DNA of 25,747 nucleotides, taken from the NCBI RefSeq assembly GCF_000482805.1, contig NZ_AXWT01000034.1:1-25747 (forward strand). The letters run 5' to 3'. The stretch is from Deinococcus murrayi DSM 11303 (GTDB taxonomy: Bacteria > Deinococcota > Deinococci > Deinococcales > Deinococcaceae). Positions 1 to 10,225 of the stretch are shown in pieces. Position numbers and translations under genes: made by a program. The notes beneath the pieces were generated by a model that was not told where the DNA came from, did no database searches, and saw nothing but the letters and a program-made list of their open reading frames with translations. Positions within the stretch are counted from its first letter, which is position 1. Each line of letters starts with the position of its first letter.

Positions 1-483
1 ACCTTTTTTTTCCAACCTGGGGAGCGTCTGCTCGACCCAGGTCTGGATGGCTTGTTCATCCCGCTCCACAGCACGCTGTTCTGGTTTTTGAGGGCTGAAC
101 CCGAGCTGGTGAAGCAACTTCCTGACGTGATCGGCGTGGTACCACACGTCGAAGCACGCTCCGATCACCTCCCGCACGCGGGAGGTTGTCCAGCGCGCAT
201 CGGGGTAGCCTGCCGCCAGCGGTCCTGCACGCAGCAGCTCCCCCAGTTGAGTGCGCTGTTCGGGACTCAGACGTGGTGGAGGCCCAGAGGCGCGGGTAGC
301 CTGGAGGCTGCCTCGCTCCCGGAGACGCTGTTTCCAGGTGCGGACCGTACTCTCGGAAACGCCGAGCGTTTCCGCAATGGCCTTGGAACTGACCTCGCCT
401 GTGGCGAGGAGTTGCTGGGCATACAGCCGCCGTTCTTCCAGTTGGTCACGGGTCAGTTTCGAGGGTCGCCAGACGCGCAGCAC
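1..483 (-). CDS. IS630-family transposase, N-terminal part (first ORF), truncated by window
   Basis: Reading the minus strand from about 483 gives a helix-turn-helix region (LEERRLYAQQLLATGE, then AIAETLGVSESTVRTWKQRL), then a second winged-helix segment with GYPDARWTT and VWYHADHVRKLLHQLGFS. This is the standard N-terminal DNA-binding half of IS630-type transposases. The catalytic DDE domain would lie beyond the window start. The start is uncertain: GTG at 483-481 follows a stop codon closely but overlaps an AGGAGG sequence, so the real start could differ by a few codons. Near the window edge the frame passes through eight A residues (11-4), a possible -1 slippage site, which suggests that the catalytic part is reached by frameshifting. 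Family assignment is confident; completeness cannot be judged. Confidence 0.8.
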   Translation of the reverse strand, partial: MLRVWRPSKLTRDQLEERRLYAQQLLATGEVSSKAIAETLGVSESTVRTWKQRLRERGSLQATRASGPPPRLSPEQRTQLGELLRAGPLAAGYPDARWTTSRVREVIGACFDVWYHADHVRKLLHQLGFSPQKPEQRAVERDEQAIQTWVEQTLPRLEKKG

Positions 484-527
484 CTCCTGAGTCTACCGCT
501 CGTCCCTAACTCATGCCGGAATCAATA
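1..527 (-). mobile_element. Partial IS630-family insertion sequence (left part cut by window edge)
   Basis: A transposase reading frame on the minus strand runs off the window start, and its upstream non-coding end abuts the stop codon of the phosphodiester glycosidase gene (524-522). IS630/Tc1-mariner elements insert at TA, and a TA lies at 527-526 on the minus strand, so the element end may be there. The terminal inverted repeat cannot be defined because the other end is outside the window. Confidence 0.6.
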
Positions 528-2336
528 GTTCCGCGCCCCGGTCACCTTGGGCACGAACACGATAGCGTTGGGGACCGGGCGGCTCCAGACCGTGTTGAGG
601 TAGCCCCCCAGCCCCCCGTAGCCCCCTCCCTTGACATAAGCGGTTGCGCTTGACCCGCTGTCCAGCCGCACGGCGTCGCGCACCCCCGCCCCCGCCAGAG
701 CCGCCGCGAACGCTTCGGGCGTGCCGTGTTCCAGATAGGCGACGGTGGGCTGGCCCTCCAGCACTCCAAAGGCAACCTGCCGGGTGGCCCGCCAGATGCT
801 CGCGCCCGTGTCAAAGGCCTCGCGCTGCGGGTCGAGGACCACTCGGCCTTCTCGCACCAGCAGCGGCCCGGCGGCCAGGGCGTCCTGCACCCGTTCCCAG
901 GGGGCGTCGGTGGCCTGCCAGTTGACCGAGACGGAGAGGCGCGCGCCGAGCGTGCGCGGCAGGGCGGGAAAGCGGGCCGGGTCGAAGGTGAGCGCCAGCA
1001 CTCCCCGCGGCGGTACGGCGGCCCCGGAGACGACCCGGCTGACCCGGCCCTCCTCGGTCCAGAGGGTGCTCAGGCCCTCGGCCCCCACCCGCGTCGCGCC
1101 GTCGCCCAGAAAGGCCGTCAGCAGCGTGGGCCGCACCTTCGCGCCCACCGCATTCACGGTGAGGCTCCCGAAGTCGCCGCTGACGACGTAACGGGGCCGG
1201 GGATATCCGAAGAGGGGCGTGCCCTGCGCGGTAAAGCCCACCGCCGCCCGCTTTTCCAGGCTGCCCGCCGTCAGCAGGCCCCCCACCGCCACCAGGTCCA
1301 CCGGAAGGCTGCTCGCGGGGTCGAAGTACCCGCCGTTCACGCCCGCTACGCCCCCCGCCGCGGTCACGAGCGCGGCCACGTCCTGCGCGGTCCCCAGCGG
1401 GGCCGTCACCACCCTGGGCTGAAAGCGGGCCGGGTCAAAGCTCAGCAGGTGCAGCCCGCCCGCCCGCGTCCGGTAGGTCACGCCCTGCGGCAGCGCCTCC
1501 GGATTCACGGGCGGCGGTACGCGGGGGTCGAGGTGGGTGGTTGTGTCGATGACCACCCGGTAGGGACTCTCCAGGGTAAAGAGTTCGCTGGTGCCCCGGC
1601 CCGTTCGCAGGTGCACCCGCACGCCGTCTTCTCCCGGCTCTATTCGCAGCAAGTCGCCGCTCGGCAGCTCGGTCTGAGACGGCGTAGCGGTCACGCGGGG
1701 CAGCACCACGGTCAGGCCATCTGCCCCGCGCACCACGCTGTGCGGGGCCACCCCGCTGAGTTCGAGGACGACCCGCTGCACCTCCACCGTGCGGTAGAGC
1801 GAGCGCCCCACCCGCACGGTGTCGAGGTTCGCGAGCGGGGGCAGGGTGGGCGGAGCCGGGACCGTCTCGGCGGGCGGGGGCAAGTCGGGGGAGGGGGGCA
1901 GTGTCTCCTGGGGCATGCTGGCGGGGGCCGCAAAGCCCAACAGCGCCGGGCTGTCCGCCGTGATGGGCACTCCCAGCAGCCGCAGGGCCGCGAGCGGGAC
2001 GTACAGGCTGGGGCCGAGGCTCCCCGGCGCGGCGAGGGCTGTTCCCCCCGGCAGCGTGAAGCCTGCCGCCCGCCAGCCCACTCCCGGCGCGTACCGCAGC
2101 TCGCGCCCGCCGTAGCTCAGGCGCAGGTCCTGCGGGTCATTGCGGACGGCCACCCCCAGCCGGGGGAGCGTCCAGACCGCGAGCGCCTCGCTGCCCCCCG
2201 GCAGGGTCCGTGTCTCCACCGCCGCCGCCTGCACCTTGCCCCCCACCGCCACCGGGCGGGCCTGCGCCGCGCCCACGCCCAGCAGGGCAAGCAGGACCAA
2301 GGCCCCCGTTCCCGTCTTCCCACGCTGCCTCGTCAC
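522..2336 (-). CDS. Exported phosphodiester glycosidase (NAGPA/DUF2233 domain) protein
   Basis: Predicted 604-residue secreted protein. The N-terminus has a basic stretch followed by a hydrophobic run ending in AAQA, a likely signal peptide. Next come a copper-amine-oxidase-like or AMIN-like beta region and a Pro-rich spacer ([21 protein letters not shown]). The C-terminal half carries the phosphodiester glycosidase (NAGPA) fold: GVNGGYFDP, the LDSGSSAT segment, and the typical end [16 protein letters not shown]-type domains remove sugars from phosphodiester-linked glycoconjugates; bacterial members are exported and their substrates are mostly unknown, so the substrate here is not assigned. 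I chose GTG 2336-2334 rather than a longer start because a TACACT box ends 7 nt upstream. The last residues, beyond the NAGPA end, abut the IS630 element. Confidence 0.85.
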   Translation of the reverse strand: MTRQRGKTGTGALVLLALLGVGAAQARPVAVGGKVQAAAVETRTLPGGSEALAVWTLPRLGVAVRNDPQDLRLSYGGRELRYAPGVGWRAAGFTLPGGTALAAPGSLGPSLYVPLAALRLLGVPITADSPALLGFAAPASMPQETLPPSPDLPPPAETVPAPPTLPPLANLDTVRVGRSLYRTVEVQRVVLELSGVAPHSVVRGADGLTVVLPRVTATPSQTELPSGDLLRIEPGEDGVRVHLRTGRGTSELFTLESPYRVVIDTTTHLDPRVPPPVNPEALPQGVTYRTRAGGLHLLSFDPARFQPRVVTAPLGTAQDVAALVTAAGGVAGVNGGYFDPASSLPVDLVAVGGLLTAGSLEKRAAVGFTAQGTPLFGYPRPRYVVSGDFGSLTVNAVGAKVRPTLLTAFLGDGATRVGAEGLSTLWTEEGRVSRVVSGAAVPPRGVLALTFDPARFPALPRTLGARLSVSVNWQATDAPWERVQDALAAGPLLVREGRVVLDPQREAFDTGASIWRATRQVAFGVLEGQPTVAYLEHGTPEAFAAALAGAGVRDAVRLDSGSSATAYVKGGGYGGLGGYLNTVWSRPVPNAIVFVPKVTGARNY

Positions 2337-2343
2337 GGGCGCG

Positions 2344-2349
2344 AGTGTA
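2344..2349 (-). promoter_or_regulatory. -10 box TACACT of the phosphodiester glycosidase gene
   Basis: TACACT lies 7 nt before the GTG at 2336 with no Shine-Dalgarno between them. This suggests a leaderless mRNA and decides the start. Confidence 0.5.
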
Positions 2350-2377
2350 GCGTGCCCGCCCTGCCCGCTGTCCATGC

Positions 2378-2402
2378 AAAACCGCCCGCACGGGGCGGGC
2401 GG
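2378..2402 (-). terminator. Rho-independent terminator of the fasciclin gene
   Basis: On the minus strand, just past the fasciclin stop, CCGCCCGC and GCGGGCGG form a perfect 8-bp GC stem with a 5-nt loop, followed almost at once by TTTT (2381-2378). It separates the fasciclin gene from the glycosidase gene. Confidence 0.75.
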
Positions 2403-2416
2403 CGGGGTTGGTGGGA

Positions 2417-4081
<1,665 letters not shown>

Positions 4082-4152
4082 GACATCACCTCGGAAATAG
4101 GGTTTGGAAAGGCTGGTCCGCTCTTCAATGTTCTACACGCCGCCCCGAAACG

Positions 4153-4206
4153 CAACCTTGGTAACCTTTCCCCCATATCTTCTAAAAGAAAGGGCGACCA
4201 AGGTTG
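4153..4206. promoter_or_regulatory. Inverted repeat in the fasciclin upstream region
   Basis: CAACCTTGG (4153-4161) and CCAAGGTTG (4198-4206) are a perfect 9-bp inverted pair 36 nt apart. GGTAACC (4160-4166) is itself a palindrome. The pair lies 75-125 nt upstream of the fasciclin ATG, where an operator could sit. I could not identify a convincing -35/-10 pair. The right arm also overlaps the ftsK terminator. Confidence 0.3.
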
Positions 4207-4210
4207 GTCG
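4184..4210 (-). terminator. Terminator-like hairpin after ftsK
   Basis: About 30 nt after the ftsK stop on the minus strand, CGACCAACCTTGGTCG folds into a 5-6-bp stem and is followed by CCCTTTCTTTT. The stem is short but the T-rich tail fits intrinsic termination. Confidence 0.55.
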
Positions 4211-4239
4211 ACTTCTCATGAAAGTTTCAGAGTTGCCGC

Positions 4240-7344
<3,105 letters not shown>

Positions 7345-7351
7345 AGCCCGC

Positions 7352-7357
7352 AGTGTA
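7352..7357 (-). promoter_or_regulatory. -10 box TACACT of ftsK
   Basis: TACACT is separated from ATG 7344 by 7 nt (7345-7351) without a ribosome-binding site, implying a leaderless transcript. No clear -35 is visible. Confidence 0.5.
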
Positions 7358-7455
7358 GCCCACCCCCGGCCCACCGCCCCCCCGCGCCCAGCGCCGCTTT
7401 TTGCCCTGCTCCCCTATGACGGGGCCGTGAAGGGCTTTCTCCTGGGCGGGGCAGG

Positions 7456-7461
7456 GATAAT
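7456..7461 (+). promoter_or_regulatory. -10 box GATAAT of the JAMM protease gene
   Basis: GATAAT matches TATAAT at five of six positions and lies 7 nt before GTG 7469. This favours GTG over the ATG at 7460, which overlaps the box. Confidence 0.45.
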
Positions 7462-7468
7462 GCCGGAT

Positions 7469-7879
7469 GTGACCCTGATTTTGCCGCCCGCCCTCGCGGA
7501 CGCGCTGTGGGCGCATGCCCGGCGCGAGGCCCCGCGCGAGTGTGTGGGGGCCATTGGCGGCCATGCACGGGGAGGAGCAGCTCACGCCGCCGCCCTCTAT
7601 CCCCTCCCCAACATCGCGCCCGACCCAGAGCGCACCTACCTCGCCGACCCCGGCCATCTGCTGCGGGCGCTGCGGGCGATGCAGCTCGGCGGGCAGACGC
7701 TCGTTGCCCTCTATCACAGCCACCCGCGCGGCCCGGCCTGGCCCAGCGACGCGGATGCCCGGTTGGCCGCCTACCCGGTGCCCTATGTCATCGCGGACCT
7801 GCCCGCCCGCCTACTCAACGCCTACCGCCTGCCGGGGTGCGAGCGGGTGGCGCTGCGGGTGGGGGAGGCGGATGGCTGA
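7469..7879 (+). CDS. JAMM/MPN+ (M67-type) zinc metalloprotease
   Basis: 136 residues if translation starts at GTG 7469 (139 if at ATG 7460). It contains the complete JAMM zinc motif: E24 in PRECVGA, then HSHPRGPAWPSDAD with H83, H85, S93 and D96. Small bacterial JAMM proteases cut isopeptide or C-terminal peptide bonds of ubiquitin-like sulphur-carrier proteins of the MoaD/ThiS/TtuB type, or process Cys-containing substrates; which of these applies is not visible here because no such partner is encoded nearby. It is a cytosolic enzyme with no signal peptide. The gene diverges from ftsK, and the 103-nt gap to the next gene marks the edge of the accessory cassette. Confidence 0.88.
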   Translation: MTLILPPALADALWAHARREAPRECVGAIGGHARGGAAHAAALYPLPNIAPDPERTYLADPGHLLRALRAMQLGGQTLVALYHSHPRGPAWPSDADARLAAYPVPYVIADLPARLLNAYRLPGCERVALRVGEADG

Positions 7880-7982
7880 GGCCCTTTTGCCCCAGCTTGG
7901 ACGCGCGACGCCGGGATTTCGGCGGTTCCAGAGACGATTAACGATTAAACTGCCGAGGACACCGAGGTTGAGGAGACTGGAG

Positions 7983-8522
7983 ATGATGGTTGGCAACGTG
8001 AAGGTCATTTGCGGAACCCCGGCATTGGCTGCGGAGATAGAAAGAGGGCTGACGCTCTCTGGCTTCACCAGTCCTCTGCGGTTGCACTTGCTGGTTGACG
8101 CCCCGTCTGGGTTCGCTTTTGCCCATCGGGGGAGCTTTGAGGAGCAACCCACGCTGGTGCTGACCGACAACCCGTGTCCGGAATACCTCCTCGACCTGCG
8201 CGATGCCGGACCAGTAGCCGTCCTGGCTGGAGGCCACAGTTTTGAGGAGGTGCAGCGTGGCTTAGAGCGTGCTGCTGCTGGCGAGCGGTTCTACCATGGT
8301 CCAGAGGTGAAGTCCTGCCTGAGCGGGGCGGAACGGCGGATTCTCAGGTACTTGGTGGCCGGGTACAGCGACAAAAGAATAGCCCGGCAACTGGGAAGGT
8401 CCGAGAAGACCATCGGCAATCAAGTTGCCAGCGTTCTGAAGAAGTTGCATATCAATGGCCGCTGCCAAGCGGTGGTTTATTACCTCTCGCTTCACCACTT
8501 AAGAGACCTATCGGTCGATTGA
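7983..8522 (+). CDS. LuxR/NarL-type transcriptional regulator with atypical receiver-like domain
   Basis: 179 residues. The C-terminal part (113-170) is a clear LuxR-type helix-turn-helix: LSGAERRILRYLVAGYSDK, followed by IARQLGRSEKTIGNQV and KKLHINGRCQAV. The N-terminal part looks like a response-regulator receiver that has lost key residues. The usual acidic pair after the first strand is replaced by CGTP. D62 in LVLTDNPCP sits where the phospho-acceptor normally is. The usual lysine is not evident. Regulation by phosphorylation is therefore doubtful. ATG 7983 has a GAGGAG Shine-Dalgarno 7 nt upstream. It is the first gene of the peptide cassette and plausibly controls it, but that is inferred from position only. 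The reading frame stays open upstream across the JAMM gene, which I regard as a shadow. Confidence 0.8.
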   Translation: MMVGNVKVICGTPALAAEIERGLTLSGFTSPLRLHLLVDAPSGFAFAHRGSFEEQPTLVLTDNPCPEYLLDLRDAGPVAVLAGGHSFEEVQRGLERAAAGERFYHGPEVKSCLSGAERRILRYLVAGYSDKRIARQLGRSEKTIGNQVASVLKKLHINGRCQAVVYYLSLHHLRDLSVD

Positions 8523-8688
8523 CCCGCGAATGGGGAAAATCCCCTATGTCGCCTGAGCTGGTTGCCCCCTTGTAGGGGCTTGGACGTTTTCCTAAGCTAG
8601 GTAGGAAGCGAAGCGGTGGGAGAGATAGTGTAAAAACAGAATCCGAAGCGTGCGTTGGATTTATTATCTTCCCGGCCAAGGATAACGG
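8523..8688 (+). promoter_or_regulatory. Intergenic region between the regulator and the thioredoxin-like gene
   Basis: It contains two short hairpins (8532-8544, GGGGAAAATCCCC; 8564-8579, GCCCC/GGGGC), which may weakly terminate the regulator mRNA. A TATTAT at 8662-8667 could be a -10 box, but no good -35 is present 17 nt upstream. AGGA at 8679-8682 is the Shine-Dalgarno of the next gene. Confidence 0.3.
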
Positions 8689-9828
8689 ATGACCAGGAAG
8701 TCTATGAAAGACCTTACGGCTTTCCAATCACCTTCTCGGCGCTGGCTGCCTCTAGTATTGACGCTCGGCACCCTGGGCGCTGGTGCTGGGGGATGGGTGC
8801 TTCGCCAAACAGAAAGAGGAGCGCAGGCCACAGGGACGCCCAATGACCACGTCGCTGTAGAACGGGCCATTGAAGGGTTGATCAAAGACTTCGAAAAATC
8901 CCGGACGTTATTTCCACTTGAACCTGGGAAAACTCTTCCTGCTCTTGACATCCCACCCGTTCCTGGGTATGAAAAGCCCCTCAAGAGCACGCTCACCCTG
9001 GTGACCTTTGGCAGTGAGTTTGCGCCGCAAGTGAAAGCCTTACATCGTCGGCTGGAAGATTCTATCCAGCTTGTGCACGTCATCTATCGTCCAGACGAGG
9101 ACATTCTGTCTCCTCTGGACATGAATGCTGTCGATGAGTTTGACAAGCGAGTCATTCTTTTGGACGCTGCCTCCAATAAGACAGCGGCGATTCGAAAGAT
9201 TTTGGAGAGTATAGGTATTCATAGGGCTGGCTACGCTTTTTTGATCGATGGCAACCGTAAAGTTCTTTATTCCGACAATACGATAGGCCTGGACACGGAC
9301 AGGCTTTACAAAGTGGTTGCGAATACAAAACAGCCCGCATTGAAGAATTCTCCGAGGAGCTTTGAGAATCCGGTCAAGGTGGGCGAAAGGCTCAAGATAC
9401 CGGGCGAATATCAGAAGCTGGCCCTTCCCTTGAAAAAAGAGTTGGAAAAGGAGACTGCTCTCGTCTTTTTCTCCAGCCCAAGCTGCTCCATTTGCGAACC
9501 CTGGGAATCCGCTGCCACGCAGTATGTCAAATCATGGAAAAAGGCGGGCTATGGCATTGTTTTTATCAAAGCAGACCAGAACACATTCAGGGTGAGTGTT
9601 GATGAAGGCGGCATTGTTTATGTCAGTGACCCTAAAACAGATACCCCGGAGCGCTCAGTTCTATTTAGGGGTTGGAATATAAGGACTTTTCCCTCTGCGT
9701 ACATCCTTAAGAGAGGGCAGTTTCAAGGTGTTGTCCCCTTCTTGGCGCTCAAAGTTGATGGGAGGCAATATTTTGACCTACAGTATCGGGCTATAAATAA
9801 ATTATTAGCCTCTTCAAAATATTGGTGA
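8689..9828 (+). CDS. Membrane-anchored thioredoxin-like (TlpA/ResA-type) protein with two thioredoxin-like halves
   Basis: 379 residues. One membrane segment near residues 19-38 (LPLVLTLGTLGAGAGGWVL) anchors the protein, with the rest outside. The C-terminal half (about 228-379) has a thioredoxin fold: ALVFFSSPSCSICEPW with active-site C266 and C269, and a cis-Pro-like P335 in IRTFPSAYI. The first half (about 75-215) has a similar outline (LTLVTFGSEFAPQVKALHRR, and later YAFLIDGNRKVLY) but no cysteine, so it looks like a degenerate copy. C266 and C269 are the only cysteines in the protein. It likely oxidises, reduces or isomerises disulphides of a periplasmic or surface partner; the six-cysteine peptide encoded next is the obvious candidate. 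Start ATG 8689 has AGGA 6 nt upstream. Codon use is A/T-richer than in the flanks. Confidence 0.75.
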   Translation: MTRKSMKDLTAFQSPSRRWLPLVLTLGTLGAGAGGWVLRQTERGAQATGTPNDHVAVERAIEGLIKDFEKSRTLFPLEPGKTLPALDIPPVPGYEKPLKSTLTLVTFGSEFAPQVKALHRRLEDSIQLVHVIYRPDEDILSPLDMNAVDEFDKRVILLDAASNKTAAIRKILESIGIHRAGYAFLIDGNRKVLYSDNTIGLDTDRLYKVVANTKQPALKNSPRSFENPVKVGERLKIPGEYQKLALPLKKELEKETALVFFSSPSCSICEPWESAATQYVKSWKKAGYGIVFIKADQNTFRVSVDEGGIVYVSDPKTDTPERSVLFRGWNIRTFPSAYILKRGQFQGVVPFLALKVDGRQYFDLQYRAINKLLASSKYW

Positions 9829-9872
9829 CTCTGCGGGATTTGGCCCGTATGGTTGCAAAAGGAGGAGTCATG

Positions 9873-10100
9873 ATGACGCTGGCGAGAAAGATGGTTGCCG
9901 TAGCTGCGCTTCTCGTTGCAGTCTCACCGTTAGCAAGCGCTGGATGCTCAGGTTACGTGGTTCAAACTGGTTGTGGGCGCTGTGGGTTCCTCTGGTTGGA
10001 CAAGTATAGTTGGAAAAGGGTAACCTACTATACCAATAATCCGGATGGTACGTGTAATACTTCCTCGGCCACTCAAGCAAGCGACTGCGGCAGTTGCTAA
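9873..10100 (+). CDS. Secreted six-cysteine small peptide precursor (bacteriocin-like candidate)
   Basis: 75 residues. MTLARKMVAVAALLVAVSPL followed by ASA is a textbook signal peptide with an AxA cleavage site, leaving a 52-residue mature peptide that starts GCSGYVVQTG. Mature cysteines are at 2, 11, 14, 38, 49 and 52, including two CxxC pairs (CGRC and the C-terminal CGSC). An aromatic and basic middle (GFLWLDKYSWKRVTYY) lies between them. I do not recognise the family. The start is fixed by a very strong Shine-Dalgarno (AAAAGGAGG) 7 nt before ATG 9873; ATG 9870 just before it is the alternative. It lies 44 nt after the thioredoxin-like gene and before an ABC transporter pair. Size, export signal, cysteines and neighbours suggest an antimicrobial or signalling peptide. 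Function is inferred only. Confidence 0.7.
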   Translation: MTLARKMVAVAALLVAVSPLASAGCSGYVVQTGCGRCGFLWLDKYSWKRVTYYTNNPDGTCNTSSATQASDCGSC

Positions 10101-10112
10101 ATGCTTTCGAAG

Positions 10113-10155
10113 GAGGAGGCCAAGTCGACCTCTTGAGGAGGCACTTGGCCTCCTC
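10113..10155 (+). promoter_or_regulatory. Strong stem-loop between peptide gene and transporter genes
   Basis: GAGGAGGCCAAGT (10113-10125) pairs perfectly with ACTTGGCCTCCTC (10143-10155). This is a 13-bp stem starting 12 nt after the peptide stop. The 17-nt loop contains its own CCTC-TT-GAGG. No T-run follows, so it is more likely an mRNA stabiliser, processing site or partial attenuator than a full terminator. It would let the peptide be made in excess of the transporter. Confidence 0.6.
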
Positions 10156-10225
10156 GACTGCTTGTTGGGAGCCTCCTCTGAGGAAATGAACTACCACACC
10201 TCCCCCCTTTGCTCGCGAATGGTGA

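Noticed and set aside
7515..7982. Upstream extension of the LuxR regulator frame across the JAMM gene
   Set aside because: Pro/Arg/Ser-rich translation without homology; a Shine-Dalgarno sets the start at 7983 and the overlapped region encodes the JAMM motif in another frame.
9870..9950. Lipoprotein signal in the Cys-rich peptide (Cys near the cleavage site)
   Set aside because: The residues before the Cys are ASAG, lacking Leu/Val/Ile at -3, and an AxA site directly precedes; signal peptidase I cleavage fits better.
9873..10100. Assigning the peptide to the lactococcin 972 family
   Set aside because: Lactococcin 972 lacks cysteines and its sequence pattern is not present; only the neighbouring transporter layout is similar.
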